A DNA stretch of 24,355 nucleotides. Origin: Candidatus Segatella papionis (lineage in GTDB: Bacteria > Bacteroidota > Bacteroidia > Bacteroidales > Bacteroidaceae). Positions within the stretch are counted from its first letter, which is position 1. Every line of letters starts with the position of its first letter. The notes beneath the pieces were generated by a model, which had not been told where the DNA came from, did not search any database, and saw only the letters and a list, made by a program, of their open reading frames with translations. Below are positions 8,001 through 15,004 of the stretch, one piece after another. The position numbers and the translations under genes are program-made. The DNA is taken from contig DBLF01000013.1 of assembly GCA_002297965.1 (NCBI GenBank), forward strand, positions 1,463 through 25,817, written 5' to 3'.

Positions 8001-9302
8001 GAACACAGAACCATACTTCTGAATCAAAGCTCCCAGCTCAGCGGCACTAGCAGGCATCTTGCCCACGTTGTAGCCCTCGCCCTTCAATCTAACCAAGAGA
8101 TTGTAGAGCGAAGGAACCACCTCCATGCCCGATGCGGTCAAGGCATTCTGACCTGGTCCCTTGAAATAGACGATGGCGATGCGCTTGTCGCTGTTCTTCT
8201 TGGTTTTCAGGTTCACATACCCCTGTACGCTCTGCACGAACTTGTCCATACGCTCTGGGATGCCATAAACCTCCTGCAAGCCCTCCTTATTGACACGATG
8301 GCCGAACACCACGTAAGGGCGAATGGCACCATCAATCTCTGGGGTGACGATGCTCTGCGACATGAAACCTCCGTTCATGCCCTGCTTGTCGTTCTCCCAC
8401 TCTTCGGTCAGTCGGTTGACATTGAGCGGAGTAAACAGTGGGATGTTCTTCTGTTTCAAGAACTCTACAAAGTAGTCGCCCAGTCGGCCGTGCGCCATAT
8501 TGACCACGGCATTCGCCTGAATGCTGTCGGCATGATGACCTGCGATAAAGCTTTGGAGCTTATTGATGCGATACACGATGAAGCCTTTCTCCTCGAAAGC
8601 TTTCTCCAGGTCGGGAGCCGCGCCCATAAAACCCGTCAGCATTATGGTAGGCGCATCCTTCTTATATAATCCGTTCTTTGCCAAGAAAGCATTGTACTCA
8701 CGGATGCTATTGAAGCCCAGCTCGTCGCCCTTCTCGTCTTTTGGGTCGAAATGGGTCAAGAGATAGTCAGGACGCTCATCCACACGCTCTGGCTCAGGAG
8801 CCTGGAACTTCTTGCCGTCGATAAACTTACGGATGTAAGAGAGCATATTGCGATAGTTCTTCTTGCCGCCGTTCTCGATGTATTGCATCAGATAGTCGGC
8901 ATCGAAGTTATCCACCGACACGATGTTGTTGGCAGGGTTGGTGGCGGCGTGGGTCAAGGTAGGCACCTTGTAAGAAGCCTCCTCCAACTGCTTGCGCTGG
9001 TTCTCGTCGATATGCAATCCCATACCGTTTACGAGAATCATATCATAATCGGTAAGATGATCGAAATCATCGGTAGTTATCTCACTGAGTTTGATCATTC
9101 CATTGTCGTTGGCATTCGAAATCTGCCCGAGCGCAATGGCCTGATAGTTGAGGAAAGCGATGCGGGTAGTACCTATCCAGGCACTGTATGCCTTCGCCAA
9201 ACCTCCTAATACAATCACGGCTAGTAAAGCCAAGAAGATATGTTTCTTCTTTATCTTCTTTGTCGTTTTTGTCGTTTTGAATTTTCCTAATCCTAATTTC
9301 AT
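5001..9302 (-). CDS. hmuS: HmuS: CobN/magnesium-chelatase-H-like membrane-anchored (de)chelatase
   Basis: A 1433-residue relative of the CobN/ChlH large subunits, which insert metal into corrin or porphyrin rings. HmuS proteins in Bacteroidetes haem loci are thought to work in the opposite direction, removing iron from haem. The family signature HFGTHGSLEY lies at residues 502-511, followed by the conserved WPDKLVGTIPHLYIYT block. GGMNLAVRNVTGKDPDAYL near the C-terminus is the family's second hallmark. A membrane helix at about 21-41 (after KKIKKK) and another at about 1402-1422 (before RRRRK) both have their basic side predicted inside. The whole catalytic body would therefore lie in the periplasm. 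A low-complexity Gly/Asn/Lys insert (about 825-863, GKGANGK repeats) interrupts the middle. No CobS/CobT or ChlI/ChlD ATPase subunits are encoded nearby, which argues against ATP-driven chelation. It is the first gene of the operon, with its own promoter at 9346-9376. Confidence 0.88.
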   Translation of the reverse strand: MKLGLGKFKTTKTTKKIKKKHIFLALLAVIVLGGLAKAYSAWIGTTRIAFLNYQAIALGQISNANDNGMIKLSEITTDDFDHLTDYDMILVNGMGLHIDENQRKQLEEASYKVPTLTHAATNPANNIVSVDNFDADYLMQYIENGGKKNYRNMLSYIRKFIDGKKFQAPEPERVDERPDYLLTHFDPKDEKGDELGFNSIREYNAFLAKNGLYKKDAPTIMLTGFMGAAPDLEKAFEEKGFIVYRINKLQSFIAGHHADSIQANAVVNMAHGRLGDYFVEFLKQKNIPLFTPLNVNRLTEEWENDKQGMNGGFMSQSIVTPEIDGAIRPYVVFGHRVNKEGLQEVYGIPERMDKFVQSVQGYVNLKTKKNSDKRIAIVYFKGPGQNALTASGMEVVPSLYNLLVRLKGEGYNVGKMPASAAELGALIQKYGSVFQPYADGEENDTKVVRLQFGNIALLPQPLPGKGDDTFKLIHGTDQDPAKAYIAAYEWIQKSFHADALIHFGTHGSLEYTPRKQVALSSNDWPDKLVGTIPHLYIYTISNVGEAMIAKRRTYAQTQSYLTAPFKESELRNTYKQLSDAIAAYDKKPSTEQSLKVKALTVKMGIARELGLDSKQMNKPYSADDVARVENYAEELANEKITGQLYTMGVPYSPEDIRTSVYAMATDPIAYGMLAVDKLKGRAQANVEKHKQLFDRLYLSKARNTVTQLLGSATVSDEYICKYVGITPAELAMARKVEAMQAAPDPIQMMMQMADQMGGVKEKPKKVDHRTVSELRAAKVSHKKKIPQMSREAFEKMEQSGRFPDKMMDAIKKGQKWYQDDLKKAQMAKASAKNGKGANGKTVNGKGANGKASGNDKKGMGDMMSKTPKYTRQQIHLAQAITTVEHALQNVGKYSDALRQSPSIEMSSLMNALNGGYTAPTPGGDLIVNPNTLPTGRNLFSINVENTPSEDAWEKAKELCDNTIKMYRERHNGEYPRKVSYTLWSSEFIETEGATIAQILYMLGVEPLRDAFGRVTDLRLIPSKQLGRPRIDVVVQTSGQLRDLAASRLFLINKAIEMAANAKDDKYDNLVKAGVTESEKLLVEKGMSPKEAREVSMYRVFGGVNGNYGTGIQEMVAAGDRWDKESQIAEVYMNNMGAYYGDEKNWESVRKAAFEAALTRTDVVIQPRQSNTWGALSLDHVYEFMGGMNLAVRNVTGKDPDAYLADYRNHSNMRMQEVKEAIGVESRTTIFNPAYIKEKMKGGASSASTFAEIVSNTYGWNVMKPKAIDKEMWDEIYNVYVKDKYNLGTKEFFDKQNPAALMEMTAVMMESARKGMWKATPQQLAEIAKLHTETVNKHKLSATGFVQSDSKLRDYIANKTDVASAKEYKQTLEQKPDADNSNDKGMVMKKETLSDEAQKTTTVVSGIVVGVIVIVAFVLLAILVRRRRKNLVDE

Positions 9303-9345
9303 ATATTATTTCTTATTCCTTTTGCTATTGTTTCTTTTGGGGCTG

Positions 9346-9376
9346 CAAAGGTAAGGCTTATTCCGAAAATCTACAA
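9346..9376 (-). promoter_or_regulatory. Bacteroidetes-type promoter for the hmu-like operon
   Basis: On the minus strand, TACCTTTG (9353-9346) matches the -7 consensus TAnnTTTG. A TTG (9376-9374) lies 20 bp upstream, matching the -33 element. Transcription would begin near 9340, giving a leader of about 37 bases before the ATG at 9302. Confidence 0.7.
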
Positions 9377-9457
9377 TACCGAGAAATAATGATTTTAACG
9401 TTTGTTATACCTAGTTATCAGTAGTAAAGGTTTGCCAAAGCCGCTCATCGTACCAAG

Positions 9458-9489
9458 AAATTATGAATAATTTTCTGCTTTCTAGAAAG
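9458..9489. promoter_or_regulatory. Two palindromes between the divergent hmu-like and tricorn-like promoters
   Basis: AAATTAT (9458-9464) and ATAATTT (9467-9473) form an inverted repeat with a 2-base centre. CTTTCTAGAAAG (9478-9489) is a perfect 12-bp palindrome. Both sit midway in the 315-bp divergent region 9303-9617, which otherwise holds only the two promoters. They could be regulator sites; no regulator is identified. Confidence 0.35.
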
Positions 9490-9582
9490 AAATCTCTGCG
9501 GCCGAACCATCAATCCAGAGAAAAATGGAAGCTAAAAGTGGATTTCTTTGCTTTATTTTTCACCTTTGTCCCCATAATTTTG

Positions 9583-9590
9583 TACCTTTG
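9583..9590 (+). promoter_or_regulatory. -7 promoter box for the tricorn-like peptidase gene
   Basis: TACCTTTG matches the Bacteroidetes -7 consensus 28 bp before the ATG at 9618. A good -33 TTG is not seen at the usual distance. A transcript starting near 9597 would exclude the upstream in-frame ATG at 9525, which supports the start at 9618. Confidence 0.5.
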
Positions 9591-9617
9591 TCCCCGAAAT
9601 CATTAATCGACATAGAA

Positions 9618-12600
9618 ATGAAGAAACTATTTCTCAGCGCCGCTCTCCTTGCGGCATCTCTTGCATCCCAGGCGCAACAATCGCCGCTGTGGATGCGCTA
9701 CCCTGCCATCTCGCCCGATGGCAAGACCATCGTCTTCTCTTACAAGGGCGACCTCTATAGCGTACCTTCCACTGGTGGCGAGGCTCGCCAGTTGACCACC
9801 AACGCTGCCTACGATTCCTACCCTATCTGGAGTCCCGACGGCAAGAAGATAGCCTTTGCCTCCACCCGTGAGGGAAGCATGGACGTATTCATCATCCCTG
9901 CCAACGGCGGTGCGCCTACCCGACTCACCACCAACAGCGGAAGCGAAATGCCCGTTGCCTTCAAGGACAACGACCATGTGCTCTTCTCTGCCAACGTGAT
10001 GCCTACCGCACAAAGCAACCTCTTCGCCAGCCGAGAGTTCTCGCAGGTCTATGAGGTCAGCACCGAGGGCGGTCGTCCCAAGCTCTACTCCGTCCTGCCG
10101 ATGGAAAACATCAGCATCAACGCCCAGGGCAAGGTGCTCTACCACGACAGCAAGGGCTATGAGGACAAATGGCGCAAGCACCACACTTCGCCTATCACCC
10201 GAGACATCTGGATGCTCGACGCTGGCAAGTACCAAAAGCTCACCACCTTCAAGGGCGAGGACCGCAATCCGGTATGGGCAGCCGACAACCAGAGTTTTTA
10301 TTATCTGAGCGAACAGGATGGTTCGTTCAACATCTACCATCGCAACATCGCCAGCGGCAAGGACACTCAAGTAACCCACGAGAAGAAGAATCCTATCCGA
10401 TTCCTCACCTCATCCCAGGATGGCTTGCTCTGCTATGGCTACGATGGAGAAATCTATACTGTCAAGGAGGGCGCACAGCCTCAGAAGGTCTACATCTCCA
10501 TCACCACCGACAACGATGAGCCTAGCCTCATCCGTCAAGTCCGCTCTTGGGGAGCCACAGAGATTGCCCTCTCGCCTGACAGCAAGGAGGTAGCCTTCAT
10601 CATGCACGGCGACGTATATGTCACTTCTTCCGAATACAAGACCACCAAGCGCATCACCGACACGCCTCAGCAGGAGCGCAACCTGAGTTTCGCCCCAGAC
10701 GGCAGAAGTCTCGTCTATGCCTCCGAGCGCAATGGCGTATGGCAGATTTTCCAGTCGAAAATCAAGAACGAGAAGGAGAAGAACTTTACTTATTCCACCG
10801 ACATCGAGGAGGAACAGCTCACCAAGTCCAATCTCACCTCGCAATATCCTGCCTACAGTCCCGATGGCAAGGAGGTGGCATTCTACGAAGACCGTGCCAC
10901 CCTGCGCATCATCAACCTGAAGTCGAAGGAGGTGCGCACCGTGCTCGACGGCAAGTACAACTACTCTTACTCCGATGGCGACATCTGGTTTGAGTGGAGT
11001 CCAGACAGCAAGTGGCTCCTCACCAGCTATATCGGCAACGGCGGATGGAACAACACCGACATCGCTCTCGTCAAGGCTGACGGCAAGGAGGTTCACAATC
11101 TCACCGACAGCGGTTACAGCGATGGCAACGGCAAGTGGGTGCTCGGTGGCAAGGCGATGCTCTTCGAGAGCGACCGTGCCGGTTATCGCAGCCATGGTTC
11201 CTGGGGTGCCGAGGACGATGCCTACCTTATGTTCTTCGACCTCGATGCCTACGACCGTTTCCGTATGTCGAAGGAGGAACTGGAGTTAGCCGACGCCAAC
11301 AAGGACGAGAAGGAGAAGAAGGCCGACGAAAAGGAGGAAAAGAAGAAGGAAGACCAGAAAAAGAAAGAGGAAAAGACTGGCAAGATAGAGGTGGAGAAAG
11401 TGAAGCCGCTCGAACTCGACATCGACAACTGCCGAGATCGCATCGTTCGACTCACCGTCAACTCTTCCCGCATGGGCGATGCTATCCTCGATTCAAAAGG
11501 TGAGAAGATTTATTACCAGGCAGCCTTCGAGGGCGGTTACGACCTCTGGTGCCACGACCTGAAGGAAGGCAGCACCACGCTGATGATGAAGAACATCGGA
11601 GGCGGTGGCTTCGTTGCCGACAAGGAAGTAAAGAATCTCTTCCTCTGCAATGGTAGCAACATCAAGAAGATAGACTTGGGCAGCAAACAGACCAAGAACA
11701 TCGACTTCGAGGCGAACTTCAATTACAAGCCAGCCGAAGAGCGCCAGTATCTCTTCGACCATATTTGGCGACAAGTGAAGGATAAGTTCTACGACCCTAA
11801 GTTGCAGGGGGTAGATTGGGAAGGTTATCGCAAGGTATATGAGAAGTTCTTGCCTTACATTAACAACAACTTCGATTTCTCCGAGATGCTGAGCGAGATG
11901 CTGGGCGAGTTGAACGCCAGCCATACCGGTTGCCGTTACTACCCATCGGGAGCCAACCTCTCCACCGCAGCCCTCGGTGTGTTCCTCGACCCTAACTATG
12001 AAGGCGACGGACTGAAGATTCAGGAGATTATCAAGCGTGGTCCTTTCGCCGTGAAGAAGAACGATGTAACTGCTGGTTGCATCATTGAGAAGATTGACGG
12101 CGAGGCTATTAAGGCAGGTCAAGACTACAACGCCCTGCTCGATGGCAAGGTGGGCAAGAACATCCGCCTCACCATCAAGAGCACCAAGGGCAAGAGCTTC
12201 GACCTCACCATCAAGGGTATCTCACAGGGCGACCAACAGGAGTTGCTCTATAAGCGTTGGGTGGATAGAAACCGTGCCATCGTGGATAGTGTTTCGCATG
12301 GTAGAATTGCCTACGTACATGTCAAGGCGATGAACAGCGAGAGCTTCCGCACGGTGTATAGCGAACTGTTATCAGACAAGAACCGCAACAAGGATGCCGT
12401 GGTGGTGGATGAGCGTCACAACGGTGGCGGTTGGTTGCATGATGACCTCTGCACCCTGCTCAGCGGCAAACAGTACCAGGAGTTTGTGCCTCACGGCAAG
12501 GTGGTGGGCAAAGACCCATTCAACAAGTGGACCAAGCCATCCTGCGTCTTAATCTGCGAGGACGACTACAGCAACGGTCATGGTTTCCCTTGGGTCTATA

Positions 12601-12863
12601 AAGAGTTGGGCATCGGCAAGCTCATCGGTGCGCCAGTGGCAGGTACGATGACCGCCGTATGGTGGGAAACATTGATGGACCGCTCGTTGGTATTCGGCAT
12701 TCCGCAGGTAGGTTGCCGAGACATGCGAGGCACCTTCGGCGAGAACACCCAGCTCAATCCCGACATCGAAGTGTATAACTCGCCAGAGGATTACATCACC
12801 GGTCACGACACCCAGCTCATCAAGGCCGTGGAGGAAATGATGAAAGAGACGGAGAAGAAGTAA
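9618..12863 (+). CDS. Secreted tricorn-like S41 family peptidase with PD40 beta-propellers and PDZ domain
   Basis: A 1081-residue exported protease homologous to archaeal tricorn. The ATG at 9618 is chosen because it begins a clean signal peptide (MKKLFLSAALLAASLASQA, cut before QQ) and lies just after a -7 box; an ATG at 9525 would add 31 residues that hide the signal. PD40 blades (ISPDGKTIVFSYKG, WSPDGKKIAFAS and similar) fill about 30-550. A Lys/Glu-rich linker (about 557-596) leads to a further beta region and the peptidase half: Ser768-His769 in ELNASHTG, a PDZ domain (about 785-870), RHNGGGW, the likely nucleophile Ser985 in DDYSNGHGFP, and Glu1042 in GENTQLNPDIEV. These correspond to the Ser-His, Ser and Glu of tricorn. 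The likely role is periplasmic degradation of peptides or nutrient proteins. It is divergent from the hmu-like operon, but no functional link is shown. Confidence 0.9.
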   Translation: MKKLFLSAALLAASLASQAQQSPLWMRYPAISPDGKTIVFSYKGDLYSVPSTGGEARQLTTNAAYDSYPIWSPDGKKIAFASTREGSMDVFIIPANGGAPTRLTTNSGSEMPVAFKDNDHVLFSANVMPTAQSNLFASREFSQVYEVSTEGGRPKLYSVLPMENISINAQGKVLYHDSKGYEDKWRKHHTSPITRDIWMLDAGKYQKLTTFKGEDRNPVWAADNQSFYYLSEQDGSFNIYHRNIASGKDTQVTHEKKNPIRFLTSSQDGLLCYGYDGEIYTVKEGAQPQKVYISITTDNDEPSLIRQVRSWGATEIALSPDSKEVAFIMHGDVYVTSSEYKTTKRITDTPQQERNLSFAPDGRSLVYASERNGVWQIFQSKIKNEKEKNFTYSTDIEEEQLTKSNLTSQYPAYSPDGKEVAFYEDRATLRIINLKSKEVRTVLDGKYNYSYSDGDIWFEWSPDSKWLLTSYIGNGGWNNTDIALVKADGKEVHNLTDSGYSDGNGKWVLGGKAMLFESDRAGYRSHGSWGAEDDAYLMFFDLDAYDRFRMSKEELELADANKDEKEKKADEKEEKKKEDQKKKEEKTGKIEVEKVKPLELDIDNCRDRIVRLTVNSSRMGDAILDSKGEKIYYQAAFEGGYDLWCHDLKEGSTTLMMKNIGGGGFVADKEVKNLFLCNGSNIKKIDLGSKQTKNIDFEANFNYKPAEERQYLFDHIWRQVKDKFYDPKLQGVDWEGYRKVYEKFLPYINNNFDFSEMLSEMLGELNASHTGCRYYPSGANLSTAALGVFLDPNYEGDGLKIQEIIKRGPFAVKKNDVTAGCIIEKIDGEAIKAGQDYNALLDGKVGKNIRLTIKSTKGKSFDLTIKGISQGDQQELLYKRWVDRNRAIVDSVSHGRIAYVHVKAMNSESFRTVYSELLSDKNRNKDAVVVDERHNGGGWLHDDLCTLLSGKQYQEFVPHGKVVGKDPFNKWTKPSCVLICEDDYSNGHGFPWVYKELGIGKLIGAPVAGTMTAVWWETLMDRSLVFGIPQVGCRDMRGTFGENTQLNPDIEVYNSPEDYITGHDTQLIKAVEEMMKETEKK

Positions 12864-12898
12864 TCTTCTTGTTTCAAACAAGATAATTAACTTTATAG

Positions 12899-12971
12899 AG
12901 TAAGAAACTTATCTTATAAAGTAAGAAACTTATCTTATAAAGTAAGAAGCTTATCTTATAAAGCAAGAAAG
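12899..12971. repeat. 21-bp tandem repeat, three units plus a partial fourth
   Basis: The unit AGTAAGAAACTTATCTTATAA occurs at 12899-12919, 12920-12940 and 12941-12961 with one substitution in the third. A partial copy follows at 12962-12971. Each unit contains the small inverted repeat TAAG-AAA-CTTA. It begins 35 bp after the peptidase stop codon and precedes the terminator. Confidence 0.9.
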
Positions 12972-12988
12972 CAAAATCCTATATAAAG

Positions 12989-13036
12989 AAAGAGCGTGGC
13001 TGTCGAATGATTCCGACAATCACGCTCTTTTTCTTG
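12989..13036. terminator. Intrinsic terminator after the tricorn-like gene
   Basis: AAAGAGCGTG (12989-12998) pairs perfectly with CACGCTCTTT (13021-13030). An inner stem TGTCG/CGACA has an A/T-rich loop. The T-rich tract TTTTTCTTGTTT follows on the plus strand. It may also serve the convergent gene whose stop is at 13107, but no comparable U-tract follows in that direction. Confidence 0.8.
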
Positions 13037-13106
13037 TTTAAGGTGAAGAGCACCTTGCGGCGCACACCTTTCTTATCGGTTCAAAGTCAACGTTTTTCTA
13101 TGTAGG

Positions 13107-14153
13107 CTATTTATTTTCTGCGACTGGTCGAATAGGCATTCCCCAGTAACGATTTTTCGTTCCAGTTGCTTCATGTACATCACCTATATAAAAGTAAAGA
13201 CGATAGGCATCTTGAATATTTTTTTTCTTGCGATTACTCGACCAATAGTGTCCATGCTCTTGTCCGTCAAGCTTATCTTCAATTTTATACCCCGAAGCTG
13301 GAAAAAACAAAGTACTTCCGTTAGGACCTGTTACCAAATAACCACATGTGCCATTATATTTCTTTTTCCATACCCATGTACATTGGGCATCAAGATCTTT
13401 AAAATCTTGCTGCGATGGTATTCGGCACTTCTTTCCCCATTTCACTGTTGCCACATCGTCTTCTGAATCAAGTATGGTCTTACCATCTTCATCATTATAT
13501 TTTTTACAATCTGCGGTCCATTTATAATTATCCCAACGATAAGAGGTCTTAGGCTCTGTCTCTCCCCAAGCGAAATAATCACCATCTTCGTAAGGGGTAC
13601 TTGCACCGATATTATTTTTCGCCCACAGCAAGCCACTTTCCAAACCTAGGTCTATGAACTTATGTCCGTTTATGATTACATATTTTGGCGCAGTTCCTTG
13701 GGTTGTCACAGAATTCACCTCACCATAAAATATATCATTATAAAGTTTTACATACGCACGATAATAATAATTGGTACCCGGATCAAGACCTTGCACACTA
13801 ATAGAATCGTTCTTCTTGCTGCCAGTCGCTCGACTATCCTGATAGGTCGGCTGCTGATTTTCATCAGAATAACAAACACCTATTTCCGGAGACCCAGACT
13901 TCAACTTCTTTCCATCATTGAGGGTGTATTCCACCCAGACCTTGAAGGTATTATCAGTTACAGAACCGGCTGCACTTGTGGTGATATTAAACAAATCAGG
14001 ATTGGCAGAAAAGGAAATGCTATCTACTTCGGAAGAAGAAAAGACAGAGATATTGCCATCTGATCCCCAAACGTAAACATTCTGTTGAGCAAAAGCCGGA
14101 GTGAAAATGACTGCGAAAAGCAGCGAGAAGAAAAGAGTAAATATTTTTTTCAT
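13107..14153 (-). CDS. Secreted FISUMP/Fib_succ_major-like protein with N-terminal fibronectin-like region
   Basis: A 348-residue exported protein of unknown function. ATG at 14153 gives the signal peptide MKKIFTLFFSLLFAVIFTPAFA. A TTG two codons upstream is in frame but not needed. Residues about 24-50 (VYVWGSDGNISVFSSSEVDSI) form a short module common at the start of Bacteroidales secreted proteins. About 55-150 resembles a fibronectin-III-type beta domain (GLDPGTNYYYRAYV). About 158-346 is the FISUMP-like domain (HKFIDLGLESGLLWAKNNIGA, GDYFAWGETEP, CRIPSQQDF, a Trp-rich segment, and WGMPIRPV at the end). It lies 6 bp after the stop codon of the upstream gene, so the two are almost certainly cotranscribed. 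Surface or extracellular binding is inferred; no catalytic residues are evident. Confidence 0.82.
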   Translation of the reverse strand: MKKIFTLFFSLLFAVIFTPAFAQQNVYVWGSDGNISVFSSSEVDSISFSANPDLFNITTSAAGSVTDNTFKVWVEYTLNDGKKLKSGSPEIGVCYSDENQQPTYQDSRATGSKKNDSISVQGLDPGTNYYYRAYVKLYNDIFYGEVNSVTTQGTAPKYVIINGHKFIDLGLESGLLWAKNNIGASTPYEDGDYFAWGETEPKTSYRWDNYKWTADCKKYNDEDGKTILDSEDDVATVKWGKKCRIPSQQDFKDLDAQCTWVWKKKYNGTCGYLVTGPNGSTLFFPASGYKIEDKLDGQEHGHYWSSNRKKKNIQDAYRLYFYIGDVHEATGTKNRYWGMPIRPVAENK

Positions 14154-14159
14154 AACCAA

Positions 14160-14651
14160 TTATCTTTTATATAGTTTGTAACTGATACCACTCTGGGTAG
14201 CGCGAACGATGTTAATGCCTTGGCGAAAGCTAGCCATGGGAAGTTGCAAACATCCGTCTGGCTGCGCCTTTAGCCTTAACAGAAGTCTGCCTTCCGCACT
14301 ATATACATGAACCCGCTCATTTGCCACAAGCCCTGTGGCAGTAAGAAAGGTGGATGAAAAACAGAACTTCACATTCGGCTTCTCGGAGACAGGCACGGCG
14401 GCAATCGCCGAAGGGACGTCAGCCTCGTCAAACAGGATGCACCGCACATCGGCATAAGGATAACTTACTTGAGGAACGCCCGAAGCCGATAGGGACAAGG
14501 ATGTGTCCGAAACCGACAAGACTGGCTTTTCGTTGAAAGTGAAACTCACCTTCTGTCCACTGCGCAACATAATGGTTATCCCATCGTTACCAGCCCATGC
14601 CGATGCACAAATGGCAAGAAGCAGGGAAAACAAGAGTAAAGTTTTCTTCAT
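14160..14651 (-). CDS. Small secreted protein with a type IX secretion (Por) C-terminal domain-like end
   Basis: A 163-residue exported protein. ATG at 14651 starts the signal peptide MKKTLLLFSLLLAICASAWA; an upstream in-frame TTG at 14675 is rejected. A short beta module follows (about 22-80, GITIMLRSGQKVSFTF and VSYPYADVRCILFDEADV), common in Prevotella exported proteins. The last 75 residues resemble a type A T9SS sorting domain: VHVYSAEGRLLLRL, then FRQGINIVRATQSG and a terminal KLYKR. If so, nearly half the protein is a secretion signal. It is the first gene of a two-gene operon with the FISUMP-like gene. The function is unknown. The T9SS assignment is by motif pattern and should be treated as probable. 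Confidence 0.7.
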   Translation of the reverse strand: MKKTLLLFSLLLAICASAWAGNDGITIMLRSGQKVSFTFNEKPVLSVSDTSLSLSASGVPQVSYPYADVRCILFDEADVPSAIAAVPVSEKPNVKFCFSSTFLTATGLVANERVHVYSAEGRLLLRLKAQPDGCLQLPMASFRQGINIVRATQSGISYKLYKR

Positions 14652-14704
14652 TTTACTATTTATTATTTGAACCAATAATTTCTACTCAATGTCTTATGAG
14701 AATG

Positions 14705-14712
14705 CAAATATA
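14705..14712 (-). promoter_or_regulatory. -7 promoter box for the two-gene secreted-protein operon
   Basis: On the minus strand the sequence reads TATATTTG, a match to TAnnTTTG, 53 bp upstream of the ATG at 14651. A C8 run (14732-14739) lies where the -33 region would be, so no TTG is present there. Confidence 0.55.
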
Positions 14713-14873
14713 ACAACTTTTTTTGGCATTACCCCCCCCATTTCGTTAAACATTACTAAATTAACATTTTACGCCTGTGGGGCAACATTGACTAAAATAC
14801 CACTATCACATTCAAACCGTGAGGGAATATGAATGAAGAAAACAAAGAAAATAAAAATATTAGCCAAGTAGTT

Positions 14874-14986
14874 TTTTCCGTTGCACGTCGTGAAACCGCC
14901 ATTTCACGTCGTGGGATGTCCGTTTCACGACGTGGGATGCGCATTTCACGTCGTGAGATGTACGTTTCACGTCGTGCAACGGAAAA
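14874..14986. repeat. Array of five CACGWCGTG palindromes at exact 21-bp spacing inside a 23-bp-arm inverted repeat
   Basis: Cores CACGTCGTG or CACGACGTG begin at 14884, 14905, 14926, 14947 and 14968, exactly 21 bp apart, most flanked by TTT on the left. Outer arms 14874-14896 and 14964-14986 are reverse complements with one mismatch in 23, so the whole block could form a large stem or cruciform. It occupies the middle of the 444-bp gene-poor region 14652-15095. It could be an operator array for a dimeric DNA-binding protein, or a mobile palindromic repeat. A 64-codon plus-strand reading frame (14829-15023) runs through it as SRRGM-type heptapeptides. Confidence 0.9.
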
Positions 14987-15004
14987 TATCTCTAGGATAG
15001 AATA

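Noticed and set aside
6312..8669. 785-codon open frame on the plus strand opposite the HmuS-like gene
   Set aside because: It lies entirely antisense to a gene with clear family motifs, and its translation is rich in Leu/His/Arg with no recognisable domain. It is a by-product of codon bias in the real gene.
9525..9617. Extended N-terminus of the tricorn-like peptidase from an ATG at 9525
   Set aside because: The -7 box at 9583-9590 lies inside it, and the ATG at 9618 begins a clean signal peptide.
13040..13056. AAGGTG/CACCTT hairpin as terminator of the FISUMP-like gene
   Set aside because: The stem is short and no U-tract follows in the leftward direction.
14652..14675. Upstream TTG start for the T9SS-like protein (and likewise TTG at 14159 for the FISUMP-like protein)
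   Set aside because: Both add residues before a standard MKK signal peptide start; the ATG codons at 14651 and 14153 are better.
14874..14986. CRISPR array
   Set aside because: The repeat unit is only 21 bp with a 9-bp core, there are no unique spacers of 25-40 bp, and no cas genes are near.
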